Positions 31,669-43,404 of a stretch of DNA of 64,000 bases are shown here, one piece after another. Numbering within the stretch: position 1 is the stretch's first letter; every line of letters begins with the position of its first letter. The DNA is from Letharia columbiana (lineage: Eukaryota > Ascomycota > Lecanoromycetes > Lecanorales > Parmeliaceae), in contig NW_023501042.1 of the NCBI RefSeq assembly GCF_014066305.1, positions 124,001 to 188,000 of the forward strand, given 5' to 3'. The position numbers and the translations under genes are program-made. The notes under the pieces are model-generated. The model was not told where the DNA came from. It saw nothing but the letters and a program-made list of their open reading frames with translations, and made no database searches.

Positions 31669-32763
31669 TCAATCTCGAACCCACCGATTAATAGTCTTAC
31701 CGTCGGCACCGACAGCCACCTCTCCCGTCCGAATCCCAGCTTCCCGCTGTTGCTTCCCCCGGCGGTCTTGCTTTTCCTGCCACTTCTTCCGCCGAGACTC
31801 CGCCCGTTCCTGCCCTTCCAGCCTAAGTCTCTCGTGCTCGGCTTTTTGCTCTCGGCGCGCTTCTCGTTCCAGAAACGCCTGGTATGCCTTCGGACAGTTG
31901 GCTCTACGGTGGCCAACGTCATTGCATTCCCAGCAGGTTTGGCACTCCTTGCCCGGGTGTCTGCCCTCTGATTAGCTGAGATACGTTGGTTATAGGTCAG
32001 CTGTCTTACTCGACTCTTTTGCACGTAGGGCATCTTCTGGGTCTGGGAAGGGGAATTATCCCCAAGTCGCCGCTCACCCGAGTCATCAGCTCGCTGATCT
32101 CGAGCATACTCGCCAACGCCAACAGCGTCTCCAACCCCGCGCGGTAGCCCTTTGGATAAGGGACTGCGTTCTTGCCTTTGGGGTCAGCTCCCCCTTGCTC
32201 CATCCACTGGATTATGAATTTTAAAGCCTCTTTCTTCGACGGAGGAGGGGGAGGCGGTGGAATTAATCCAGGCGTGGCCGGTGCATTTCCCGAGTTTGGT
32301 GCTGATTGAGTAGGCCAAAGGAGCAGCCGGTGGGGAGTTGGGAGGAGGTAAGATGTTCTCAGTTCTTACCGGTGCGTTGCCCGGACCTGGCATCCGATTG
32401 ACTGACTAAAGGAGCAGCCAGTGCGGGAGGGGAGAGTGGTGGAATACTTGGAGATTTGGCCGGTGCATTGCCGGAACTTGGTGCCGATCGAACTGCCAAA
32501 GGAGCAGCCGGTGGGTCGGGTGGGAAAGTCACAGTGACAATCCCGCACTTTGGGTTGGATAGGCCGCGCTTCCAGACCGCGGAAAAGCGCGTTGCCACCG
32601 GTCGGTGAACCCGAAGGAAAACCTCCTCTTCAACTTTAACAGATACAAAGTTGGAATGGTTTCCCCTCAGAAGCCTTGATACTGTCAGCAGGCGGCAAAT
32701 TATTGCCAGGGAAGAGACCAACTCTTGCAGAGCTCTGGGGCTGAGTACTGGTGCTATACTCAT
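31669..32763 (-). CDS. CCHC zinc-knuckle protein with proline-rich repeats, frame disrupted
   Basis: The ATG at 32763 opens MSIAPVLSPRALQELVSSLA and a Pro/Ala/Ser-rich repeat region. The C-terminal half reads in another frame: LIPPPPPPPSKKEALKFIIQ, then LASMLEISELMTRVSG, then RCPTCKRVE. A 49-bp intron (32009-31961, GTAAGA to GCAG) joins it to HPGKECQTCWECNDVGHRRANC. The last part is a CX2CX4HX4C zinc knuckle, followed by a charged helix (YQAFLEREARREQKAEHERL) and a stop at 31669. Comparing the internal repeats places two one-base insertions, near 32380 and 32310, that put the halves out of frame. A zinc knuckle implies RNA or ssDNA binding. No protease or reverse transcriptase is nearby, so a Gag origin is unproven. 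Confidence 0.55.
32285..32530 (-). repeat. Three imperfect ~90-bp repeats inside the zinc-knuckle gene
   Basis: The anchor AAAGGAGCAGCC (plus strand) occurs at 32317, 32408 and 32498, preceded each time by a GGTGC(A/G)TT...GATTG-like block. Spacings are 91 and 90 bp. Each unit codes for a Pro/Ala-rich stretch such as PPAAPLAVRSAPSSGNAPA. Confidence 0.8.
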
Positions 32764-33084
32764 AGTTCTATATATATGTCAGGGTAGGTTGCGAAGTAAG
32801 TATATACGGAGAAGGACATAGGTATATATACCTGGTACCCGGTGATGGTGATGATGATGGAAGCAAAGAGTCTTATGAGTTGGCAGATGATGTGTCAACG
32901 AAAAGTGTATGCGGAGATGATGAAGAACTGTTTGCGAACTTGTTTGCTAGACTGATGATCTTTTGGATCTTAGAGGAGAAGAAGAAAAGGAGCGGGATAC
33001 GGCATGTTATATAGTAAAATGCCTTGCTGGCAATGATGGCTGCTTAACACTTGCATCCGAGCAATCGAGAAAGGATTTGGCAAC

Positions 33085-34620
33085 TTGATTCGCCTTCCCT
33101 CGGTCAGAACGTCATCAACCAAGAGAATCTGTCTCTTCTCCCATCACAAGTCTCATTCTAAATGGATCATCGCTGCAAAGTTGCATCAACGTGAGGGGGG
33201 GTTTGAGACGGGGAGGCTCGTGCACGAAGTGCTGGCGATTTGCTTTCATCCCGGACGAACATCGCCAGCCAGTGGTCATCTGCTCCTTCCCTGAACGGCA
33301 GCCTTACTTTGGATAAGCACTGCAAAGTGTTATGCGTGAAGATCAGGTACTTTGTATCTAAATGCTCCACAGATCGAGCCTACCCTGTGCGGGTTGGGCA
33401 GGGACTTACTTCGCATCGGCTGAAACAATATCAGCCAGTAACGATCCCACTTCTCCGCTTAACACATTTATTTCCGTATACTCGCCGCCAAATAGCCTGC
33501 ATGAAGGCATCATTGGAACCGGGAAGCTGAACGCGTTGGTTGCCGATCATGCTAAAATTTCTGCTCTTGCAGGATGAGCAATGAGCATAGGATTAGCTTT
33601 CGTATCGTCCGAACCGGCACATACCAGCCAGTGGGAACACTGGCCACTCCTTATCGCCAGCCTCCCCCAGGATAATTGCTGCAGAAAATGGTGCATAGAC
33701 GTCAGGTACCTCGGTTACGGCTCGACAGATCGACAGCTAATTTATGCAACTTCCAGGATGAATGCAAGTAATTCGATTTGCATCGGTCGGAACAGACCAG
33801 CCAATGGAGTCCCCGGCTTTGCATTTTGGCCTCATGTTGATATAGTTCACTGTTGAAGGGCTTGCATGAAAAAAGTAGCGTGTTTAGCGTCAATAAATCT
33901 CCGGATTTCCAACGCTAAGGTACGGTACGCGCTCGGCTGCGGGCTTTCCCTTAGTGCTGCATCTAGGTACTTTAGTGACTTGAAGCTCTAAGCCGACACC
34001 ATCATCTTGGCTCGAGATGCTGCATTTCGTATGAGCGATGTAGAGACCAAGTCGCCCTGCCCTCATGTATCTCCTCGGATACAGCAATCTATTTTCATTG
34101 CCCAGCGATCTGAGCTCGACCTAAGTTTTGCCAGCGGTAGTTGTTTCAAGTCAAGCCTGGAAGTACCGGAAAAGGAAGGTCTCAATTGTGTTAACGTTGC
34201 GACCGCTAGGTAAAAATCAACTCACCTGCGAGTGCCCGCATTCCTGATGGCACGCAGTCCACTCGTCGCGCCTTGAGGTGCCAAGCCACCTCATCTTGAA
34301 GCAAACCCCGCAGCTAATCGTTCCAAATCATGCCTGACAAAGTGGGGAAGGCAGTTCTTCGGTTTGTTGATGCTATCACCGATAGGTAGGAAGCAGGTCA
34401 TTTGGCCTTGGTGCGTATCTCGGATGCAACATGAGAGGAAATCCACTCCTTCATCCTTTTGATGCTACTTTTCTGACCTCCCGCACAAGCCTTTCCAGTC
34501 ATTGTGTTAATTCAAGATTTTCAGTCCACGGAGGAGAGAGATCGACACTCTGATACTCTTAGGCCGATAGATAGCAACCAAGTCACTTGGCTCTCGTGCA
34601 TATGATCCGAAGCACCAGGG
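33085..34620. repeat. Old tandem array, period about 150-185 bp
   Basis: A block like GATTTGCATCGGTCGGAACA...ACCAGCCAATGG recurs at about 33085, 33236, 33405, 33589 and 33771. A second block of the unit (TGC...CGTCAGGTAC...CGACAGATCGA) follows at 33346 and 33703. Further right, GATAG(G/A)TAG...GGTCATTTGGC...ATCTCGGATGCA copies lie near 34383 and 34566, with a weaker one near 34050. Copies in the opposite orientation appear at about 34915-34990. Divergence is high and no open frame survives. Confidence 0.6.
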
Positions 34621-35254
34621 TAAGCAATCCTTCAGCTGATCCTTTTAATGTTAAGCTACTACCTACTGTTGACGCATACCCCGCAGTGATGATCATTTCA
34701 GAATAAGGCTTACCATCAGGGAATCGAATGGATCCTACTGGTTGATGAGCTTATGGCCGAGAGAATGCGGATCATCTGCTCGTCCACCTTCTACCAAGGG
34801 AGCCGCTCATGCCGTTGAGCCTTTTGGACACCAAATTACCCGACCTTCATGCAAGCCAATCTTCAGGCATGACTATTCGAGAACGAGGCTTGCAGCGATG
34901 AGAGGCGACAGACTCCATTAGCTGGTATTTCCCGGCCGATGGAAAGCGCAATACACTCCATTGGCTGGTATGTTCCGACCGATGGAAGGCGATTCACCTA
35001 CGCGACTTGCATATTCTATGGGAATAGCATCGGAAATGTTGAGTATTACCGGTACCACTCCGCTCAATGCTAGGCAAGCTCTTGCGTCGTAACCACAAAA
35101 ATATGATCTCCTCCGAGATTTTTGGAGAACACATCTGTGCCATACAAAGGGCACTCACCTGGTCTCTGCCTCAAGTTGAAGGCAACCGCTCGCAAAAACG
35201 GCCATAAAACTCGTCCACGTTGACTTTCCAAGCACTGCACGGGCGACATTCTCA
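34621..35254. other. Gene-free sequence between two repeat arrays
   Basis: It contains inverted copies of the 33-kb repeat block at about 34915-34990. Around 35170-35250 it has a short open stretch that may be the lost 5' end of the minisatellite gene, ending TFSGNNPLK just before a stop. Confidence 0.4.
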
Positions 35255-36365
35255 GGCAACAACCCCCTCAAATAGTCCATTGACTACTCCCTCAGCAAAC
35301 AAATAAGCAATATCTTCTAGCAGTAACCCCTTCGAATATTCCATCGGCTACCCCTTCAGCACCATATTGGCAACAGTTTCAGATAACAACCCCCTTAAAA
35401 GTTCCATTAGTAACTCTCTTAAGAAACACACGAGTAGCAACTTTAATAATAACCCCCTTAAATACTCCATCGATTACTCCCTTAAGGAACACATGAAGTA
35501 ATAGTTTTAGATAATAACCCTCAAATTTCATCGGCCTACTCCTGTCAGCGAGTATACAAGCTATCTTAAGGCTAATAACCCCCTTAAGCATACTCCATCG
35601 GCTACCCCTTCAGCACCATATTGGCAACAGTTTCAGATAACAACCCCCTTAAATGCTCCATCGGCTACTCCATCAGTGAGTATACAAGCAATAAGTTTAG
35701 GCAACAACCCCCTTAAGTATTCCATCGGCTACTCCCCTCAGCGAATTTACAAGCAATATCTTCAGGCGATAACCCCCTCAGAAACTCCATCGGCTACCCC
35801 TTCAGCACCATATTGGCAACAGTTTCAGATAACAACCCCCTTAAAAGCTCCATCGGCTACTCTTCATCAGTAGAAGTATACAAGCAACAACTTTAGGCAA
35901 CAACCCCTCAAATATTCCATCGGCTACTCCCTCAGCGAAATAAACAAACAAGAACCCCTCAAATTTCCATCGCTTGCTCCTTAAGCAGCAACAAGGCAAA
36001 ACCCCCTCAAATATTCCATCGGCTACTCCCTTAAGGAACACACAAGCAATATCTTCAGGCAACAACCCCCTCAACTATTCCATCGACTACTCCCCCAGCG
36101 AAAAAACAAGCAACACTCCCAGACGAAACCCCCTCAAATATTCCATCGACTACTCCCCCAGCGAAAAAACAAGCAACACTCCCAGACGAAACCTCCTCAA
36201 AAATTCCATCGACTACTCCCCCAGCGAACAAACAAGCAACACTCCCGGACAAAACCACCTCGAACATTCCATCGATTACTCCTTCAGCTACTCCCCCAGC
36301 GAACACACACGCACCATCTTCGGCCAAACCCCCCTCAAATATTCCATCGGCTACTCCTTCAGCGC
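35255..36365 (+). repeat. 18-copy, 63-bp minisatellite
   Basis: The core TTCCATCGGCTACTCC recurs at about 35276, 35339, 35402, 35466, 35528, 35594, 35657, 35721, 35785, 35848, 35915, 35966, 36015, 36078, 36141, 36204, 36267 and 36342. Most spacings are 62-67 bp, with short ones of 51 and 49 bp. The last copies keep exactly 63 bp, that is 21 codons. Left-hand copies carry more T (AATAACC for CAACAACC) and indels. Confidence 0.92.
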
Positions 36366-36504
36366 CACATCGGCATGGATTCCAGGCTACAAACTGGTCA
36401 AACCCCAACGCTATCAGGTGGTTGATCCCGTAGAGAGGAACACCGTGGAGTCCGGGGAGTATGATGTGAAAATGGAATTAGATTCTATAGATGCTACGGA
36501 GTAA
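35974..36504 (+). pseudogene. 3' open frame of a repeat-protein gene without a start codon
   Basis: This frame stays open for about 176 codons, but there is no ATG at its left end. It encodes tandem 21-residue repeats of the form NPLKYSIDYSPSEKTSNTPR, followed by a unique tail: SATSAWIPGYKLVKPQRYQV, an acidic stretch and the end ELDSIDATE. The same repeat can be traced left to 35255 in changing frames, with stops (for example Tyr to stop in the first copy). It is either a gene whose 5' half has decayed or a spliced gene whose first exon I cannot find. I recognise no family. There is no signal peptide in the visible part. Confidence 0.6.
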
Positions 36505-36788
36505 AAGGGAAAACTGATGTCACAAGTCTCCGTTCCCGGGTATACCTTATGTTCCTGACTCCGAGGCTATGCTGATCCATCGAGTGCGTGATTTTTTCTT
36601 CTTCATCGTTTGATGACTCGTTGCCGGGACAGAAGTTGCGATATCATGAAGTGGCTGACATCTTCGTCCGCCCAGTACGACAGATGGCTGGCAATGCTCG
36701 CCCAAAGGGAGATATCGAGGAGGCCCCTAGGAAATGAAAATGTCAGCACCGGCGACACAGAAACCGAGTCGGGATTCTCTGCAACCAC

Positions 36789-39722
36789 TCACTCCTGTAC
36801 GCTGAAGTCGACACGACCATTGCTGTTCAGCGCCCTCACTTTGGCCTCTTCCCGCTTCAGACGCTTCGATCTCTCTTCAGCCTCCATCCATGCAGCACTC
36901 TCGCCCAAGTCTCGAGTCTCATCGCTTTGATGGCTTTTTCTTCGCTTTTCAAAGCCGGCGTACAGCGTCTCTATCTCAGAATCGATGAGTGTTGGGGGAT
37001 GTTCTGAGTTCTCTTCTTGCTCGGAGACCACGCCACCTGTGGTAACGTTTGTACCGGCGCCGGCCGATGGGCTTTCTTTGCGTTGAATCTGGGGAGCATG
37101 CATCGCTGTTGAAGAAGATAATTGGCCCTCGCCTGTCAGGCCGAGGCTGCGATTTAACAAGCTGCTTGCCATCCCAGATGTAAAGTTTGACCATAGGCCG
37201 GACACGCTCTGGCCAACTCGCGCCCCAATGTTAGTCAGACCTTGGCCTTGAACACCAAATATGCCTTTCTTGGTGTAGGGCAGGACCTGTGGCTTCATAG
37301 ATGACATAGCTCGTGAGATTAATGGTTCTATCCTATACGCGATTGGGTCTGCCGGGTGGAAAATGTTGTAGATCTGCTGGCACTTTGGACTTGACACTGT
37401 GATGGACAGAATGTCCCCCTCTCTTTCGCTAGTCGCATTGCTTGTTTGCGTAGACGCAGCACCAAGGAAAGGATCATCGAGAGAATCCGGATTCAGTGGG
37501 CTTTGCGCACCTATGCCACTAGTTGTCCGACGAGCTGCAATCTTGCGGCCTTTGAGCATTTGGTAGAGTCCAAGTGGAGAGCCCAGGCAAAAGAAGTCCT
37601 CAACTTCGAATTTTAGGCCAAGGTCCGATGTTTCCAGGTTCTTGGCCACAGTGCTACTTCTTGAACCAGGCTGTCTGTGCCTGTAGAGGCCTTGTGGGGC
37701 TAAACTGACGTCTTTTTGATGACACAGAATGTCGAAGAGGATTGCTGAACCTAGAGAGTGGCCGATCATGCTGACTTTGCCGTTGAAGGAGGGATTTCTC
37801 TGTATGAAGAGCTCGTAGACACGGTTGCACTCTCTTTGCACGATGCCGGCGATGTGCTCTCGGTAGGCACTTTGGTATAGAAGAATGTCGAGAGCGAGGT
37901 CGGTGATCAAGTTGCGAATCGCAGGAACGCCTTCGACTGTGATGTTCTCCAGGCTAGGGTACTCGTCATCCTCGCCGAAAGCATCATTGTCAGTGAGATC
38001 TTGCTCCCTTTCATTCTGTCTGAAGCTTTGTTTCGGGAAGTCGAGAAGATGCCGCCATACGACCGGCAGCACTTGCACCCGGCAATTCTTTGGTAATTTT
38101 TCGACTTCGGCGTTCAGTGCTTGGAGGTCGGGCGATGTTTCGTAGACACTTTTGAGAGTCTTGCGCAGGACATTGACATCATGAATGAAATTGATGCTTT
38201 CCATACGTAGTCCAAGCCTCTGGTTGCACACCGGGTCAGCAGAAGTATTGGTAGCGGATGAAGATAGTCGCTTACCTGTCCAATGCCATGCGTGACAAGA
38301 ATCAGATGCTCAATCTCTCGACCCTGGTCCTGGCTGTCGGCATCCTTGTAATCTTCTTTGATCTCATCTTCATCCGCTTGTCGTCGTTCTTCCTCCTGTT
38401 TTGCGGGATCGTCGGAAAACGAAGACAATTGCCTCTCCAAAGTTACTAGGCGCGGCTCTTGTTGCGCTGCAGACGCCGAGCGCTTCACCTGCTCATCATC
38501 GGAAGTTTCTCTGTCAACCTTAGGAGTTGCAGGTCCCCTTTTTGAATTCTCCGTCGCAGCCTCAGCCTTCTTGGTGTTAGGGCTATCGCCATCCTTCTTA
38601 GCCTCCTTGGCCTTGTTTGCTTCCGAGTAGCCTCGTAGAACCTTGACACCTCCGAGATGGCCGCCACCAGCGAATCTCTGATATACAGTACTACTCATCC
38701 GCGAGAGGAAATCATCAGTGAGTAGCCAAGCAGTTGTGGCATCTTGATATGTCACCACGGAATTCATATAGGCTCCGAATAGTCGCTGCGTCTGCAGTTC
38801 GAACTTTGCTGGTATCGAGGGCTCTCCACTCGGTTTCTCGGTTGCACCAGCAGACTTCTGAATATCCGCAGCGTTCATTGAGACAGGTCTTGACTTTGGT
38901 TGGGAGGCAGGTTGAAGCATTTCGTTCCGCCATGGTTTTACCTTAAGATATCCTTCTTCTAGTTGGATTGCAAGGTTCTCATCACAGGGTCGAAGGGAGG
39001 AGCCTTCTTGGTAAAACCAGCTTCCACGGCGCACGTCGTAGATTGGGCCTAGCCAATACGTTGGAGCAAGCTCTCTTGCCTCGATGTCAACATCGAACAA
39101 GAAGTCTTCGTTGACAGGGACTTTGACTATTCCTCCTTTTTCGGAACTCGTAGCCTCATTGATGCTAGTATTCCCACGCGATCCGTGTGTTTTGCGAGTA
39201 CTTGCGTCTCCCTGATCGCCTCCATCTCCATCTGTGGTATAGATGATTTGCTCCTGTCGACTGCCTACATCTCCAATGTCACCTGTAGGTGAATGTTCTC
39301 GACGCTTGTCATGTTCATCTTCAGCCATCTTCTGAAATGCCGTCTCAACGGATCGGGAGTCGCGGACAGAAAAGGCTGCGTATTTCTTAGGGGCTAGAAG
39401 GGGCTTCGCATCCTTAGGCTGATCGAGGGGTAGGGGTTTCCGCTTTGGGGACTGTTTAGACGGTTTAGAAAAGCCCTGGACAAGGATAATGCCGCAGCCG
39501 AGAGCTTACATCCACTGCGTAGAACCATCTCACTTGACTCTGAGGACAATCCTTAGGATACTGACTGAGACTGAGCCGATGGCGATGACCAATGCTATGA
39601 TCAGCACCCTGCTGGTTGCTCAACTTCGAAGGTTCCAGTTCCTTGCCCTGGCCCGGCTTTGGAGTGCTGCTTCTTGTGCTCCATGGGGAAATGGAGTCGA
39701 GAAAACCGCCTGGCGCAGCCAT
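36789..39722 (-). CDS. DDHD-domain phospholipase A1-like protein
   Basis: Three exons, 39722-39510, 39475-38276 and 38219-36789, join in phase to give 947 residues. Order: a Ser-rich N-terminus; VRWFYAVD joined by a short intron to GFSKPSKQSPKRK; PTYWLGPIYDVRRGSWFYQE, the WWE-like part of this family; a coiled, acidic linker; HLILVTHGIGQ joined to RLGLRMESINFIHDVN. The lipase elbow MIGHSLGSAILFDIL (GxSxG, nucleophile Ser) follows at about 620. The DDHD part has FFCLGSPLGLYQML and HPADPIAYRIEPLI. Known relatives (PA-PLA1, SEC23IP, yeast YOR022C) act on phosphatidic acid at secretory or mitochondrial membranes. The start at 39722 is the first ATG in the frame. Confidence 0.92.
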
Positions 39723-40584
39723 CTTACTCTTCCGGTAGACAGACCGGAGGAGGTTGAAGCGCGCCAATGCGATAAAGGTCTGGTAATCATAGGTATAGGT
39801 TCTTGAAAGCGGCAGCTGGAAGTCTGTGAGACAAGCATACTCTGGCTCTGGGAAGGATGACCTTACTTTGGCGTCTCTCGCGTCAAGCGCGGAAGGAGGT
39901 AAAGTATCTCCGTGACCAACGATCTGCTAGTCTTACAATTGTACTTATTCATCGCTTTTCTTTTACTCCAGGAAAACGTTCATCCAACTATCAGTTGGTT
40001 TAGAAGGAACATTATCGTACGTCTCAATCCTGAAAATGGGCTCAATCCTGAGCCTCCAGCCACAATCTCGCTGGAGCCGAGACAAAAGTACTTGTAGAGG
40101 AGCTTTGTTCGACTTAGCACCCAGATGTGTGTCCTTTTCATGTGTACAGTTTGCCAGACTTGCACCTTATGGTTTCGGGCTGGGTGATTGTGTTTCCCGG
40201 CACGGAAGAGCCTTTCGTTTCAAAACACTCAATTGATTGGCCATGTACTACGACTTGACAATACCAGAAGATCCGTTGACGGACTACAAAGAATCAAATG
40301 CGGAGAAGTAGCAAATCGACGAAGGCGAACAAAAGATCTGCCGCGGTGATGCTTGTTTCACAGCTGCGGTGTAGAAACAGCGCCGCTGTCCATGAAGATC
40401 TGCCATTTACATGGCCTCCAGCCTGAAAATGTGTAGTTTTAAAAAAGTCAAAGAGCAGGGCCGAGAGACGAATATTTAGACACGGAGCGATTCAAGGCGG
40501 TCCTATCCAAAGGCGGACCTCAAATTCAGGTCTTAATGTATTCTCTCTGCTAGAGTATCTCGATCTCTGTCGAAATTCTGAAGC
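39723..40584. other. Intergenic region
   Basis: It holds the promoter of the DDHD gene and the 3' flank of the PPR gene. No gene is supported. Confidence 0.45.
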
Positions 40585-43070
40585 TCAAGCTTCCACATCC
40601 CTCCCAATTGGTCCGATATTGAAGAACGTCTCCCTCGAATGCACAAACTCATCCTCATACTCACCACTGCTCTTCGTAACCTCATGCTGCCCCAACTTCA
40701 GCAACTCTTCATAAGCCTCCGGATACGATGCCCAAGCCCACTCCTTAACCTTCTGCTTATTACTATCGCTCTTGACGGCGTTATAAAACGTGCCGATCCT
40801 GCTGCATGTCAGCCTATGATATCCCAATCTACCACAGCGTTAAGGAGTCGGCGGATTTACAGAAGAGCATCAGGCTTATACCCCGCTTCCTTTTCCGCGT
40901 CATTGATGAGCTTGACACACTCTGGGAATAGATTATGTCCAGCCAAAGATCCTACATATGCAGCATAAATCTCCTTTGTAACCTCGATCTCGAACCTCTT
41001 CAACCTCGCCCAAATATCTCTCGCCACCCTTTCGCCGAACGCCGCCCTCTCACACGCTCTCAATGCTATCTGGATACTAGGATAGCTCGGCCCCTCCCTC
41101 GAGTGCACAATATCCTCCCAAAAGCCCTGCGCAGTGTTGGGTTCCCCGCAGCCCGTGTAGGCGAGCATGAGGGCGTTGTACAACTGTGTGTTCGGTTCAA
41201 TTTCCGAGTCGAGCTTCATCATGTTATGAACAGTTTGTAGAGACTCAAAATCGCCGGCTTTAGCTATACCGGAGAGACAAGTTACGTAGGCGGAAACGGT
41301 GGGGCGAAGAGATTTAATTTGTTGTTGGCGCATGTGGCCGAAGACGTGGGTGGCCATGTCGGAGCGCTTGCGGGTAAAGAAGTGTTGCATGAGGGAGATT
41401 CGCGTGGGAACGTCAATCTCGGAGAAAGTCTGCCGCAGGATGTTGTAGGTATCCCAAGCGCGAGAGACTTGGGTAGTGTGCTTAAAAATGTGGGACATGA
41501 GAACTTCGCTGATCGAAGCGCGTTGGTCAAGGCCGTATTGGAAGGCGTGAGTGTTAAGGAGGTCCACTAGATCTTCCATTTCGCCGCGTTGGAGGTGGAG
41601 GTGGGAAAGTGCAGCTACCACTTCGGGCTCGAAGCGTGCTTTGCGTTCAACCAAGTCTTCGACGAGGCCCATTATAGTATTGTAGTCCTGGCGCTTTTCT
41701 GCGCAAAGAGCGACGATGAGCTTGTTTAGGAGAGGCAAATCCTCCGAGTTGACTGATTTTTCACCTTGAAGACGAGCGTAAGCAGTCCTTGCCCCACCAA
41801 GGTCCCCAACCTTTATTCGATAGTCGAGCTGTAAGAGGTATGTTCGCGCATTGGGCCGAAACCCCCGTTTCTGACCCAGAGACACGTACCGTTCGGCAGT
41901 GTAAGGGTCATTTCTCGAGTTCGCAAGCTCAACCAAGCCATTGATAGTCTCCATGTCCAACGATAACGTCAACCCTTTCTCTTCTTGCCGTCGTGCCATG
42001 ACCTCCATCATGCTCTCGATCTCGTCGACGCTTTTGCCTTTAGCAGCCGCCCATTGGAATATCACATCCCATGGCGCTTTCTCCTCCGGCGTTCTCGCTA
42101 TCAGCGATTTGAATATAGGGTCCCCCCAGTCAAGCTCGCTTTGGCTGATACACAGCTTCAGCACGGTAGCATCCGTTATAATTGTGGGCGTCCCTCTATT
42201 AGCGATAGGATGTTGGTACCACTTCTTTGTCATTTCCATATTCGCTTGGTGAGCTGCATAGAACACAGTGATAGTTTGGTGGACTTTGTGATCGAACGGT
42301 ATATTGTACTTTTGCATGATAGTGACAGTCTTCTGCAGCTCTTCGGCTCTGTTCTCTCGAATCAAGCCCCTTATTACTCGAGACCATGGAGACGCTCTCA
42401 TAGGCTTTAGGCAGTCTTCCCAATATCTTTCAACAAGATCCCGGGCGTAGAGGGCTTCACCGAATCGTGCCATGACTTGTATGAAGGGTAAGAGATCTTG
42501 ATGAAACAACACAGGTGGCTCTTGATCATCTGTCATGGTCTCCCTCCTCTTCTTAAGTTCCTCAAACACCGCTTTGGCTAGCTCACTATGGGCCTTGTAC
42601 TGGTACTCTTTTGTGCGAACGATTCCCAGCGTCTTCAATGCCATCCTCAGGTCCTCGCACGTAAGTCCAAAACTAAGGTCCTCGGTGTATGTCATCTGTA
42701 GATGTTGGAATGTCTCTAGAGCGTACTGAGCTTGTGTGTCCTCCAATGCCCGCGTAGTCCTATGCTTGAAGCGAAAGAAGTCCACGAATGCCCGTGCTAA
42801 TGTTTGAGGAGGTGGCGCTCGGGCTCCCATTCTCAATATCCCATTCAATTCCATCAATGGCTCAAAACCTGGCTCGTATTTGACGGGCTTTGGCTGTCGC
42901 TTTGGCTTGCGTCCAAATCCAAAGAGGGTTCTCATGGGAGCGGTAGGGATGACGGGGCCTCGCCGCGCCCGCAGGCAATGACTTGTGGTGGGGAACCAGC
43001 ATCGTGCGCTCGAATATAGTTCATTATGTATTATCTGTCGGAAGACATACCGCGTGAGCTGAGAACGCAT
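40585..43070 (-). CDS. Mitochondrial pentatricopeptide-repeat (PPR) protein
   Basis: Two exons, 43070-40861 and 40801-40585, give 808 residues. The intron (GTAAAT to TGCAG) joins YKPDALL to RIGTFYNAV. The basic, acid-poor N-terminus (MRSQLTRYVFRQIIHNELYS) is a likely mitochondrial presequence. The body is all helical, with PPR-type units: YARDLVERYWEDCLKPMRAS, HKVHQTITVFYAAH, PNARTYLLQLDYRIKVGDLG, RPTVSAYVTCLSGIAKAGDF, EPNTQLYNALMLAYTGCGEP. The family binds specific mitochondrial transcripts and controls their stability or translation; the target is unknown. The C-terminal exon carries a charged helix (KVKEWAWASYPEAYEELLKL). The start is a clear ATG. Confidence 0.87.
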
Positions 43071-43404
43071 CGTGACTCGCTTGAGGGAATATTAAATGTA
43101 CTGGACTGCAGTAGGCGTTAGCACTCAGCGAACCTATGGCGATCCAGAATCGCAAAAGTACAGACGAAGGTGAAAACAACATCAAGGAAACCAAAATAAG
43201 TCAATTGACCGTAGACCATGTACAACGCAGAAGTGCAAGACAATAATAAAGGACTTACTCATCATGAAATTTTGGGAGAAGAGAGCTGCTTCTCCAAGCG
43301 CGCGGCAGCTTGGCGGCTGCACTCGAAGCGAACCCTGCCAAGAAAACGGCCAAAACGGCTATGCAATAGATGCATTACCCAATTACCTTCACCAAAGAAC
43401 ACAC
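43071..43404. other. Short intergenic region
   Basis: This is the PPR gene promoter. Nothing else is recognised. Confidence 0.4.

Noticed and set aside
33000..36400. CRISPR array
   Set aside because: The repeats are diverged tandem units without identical direct repeats and unique spacers, and the genome is eukaryotic.
31669..36504. Intact LTR retrotransposon
   Set aside because: Despite a CCHC knuckle and repeats, no protease, reverse transcriptase, integrase, long terminal repeats or primer-binding site was seen.
35974..36504. Complete repeat-protein CDS starting at 35974
   Set aside because: The left end of the open frame has TTG, not ATG, and repeat copies continue upstream in other frames, so a complete gene is not supported.
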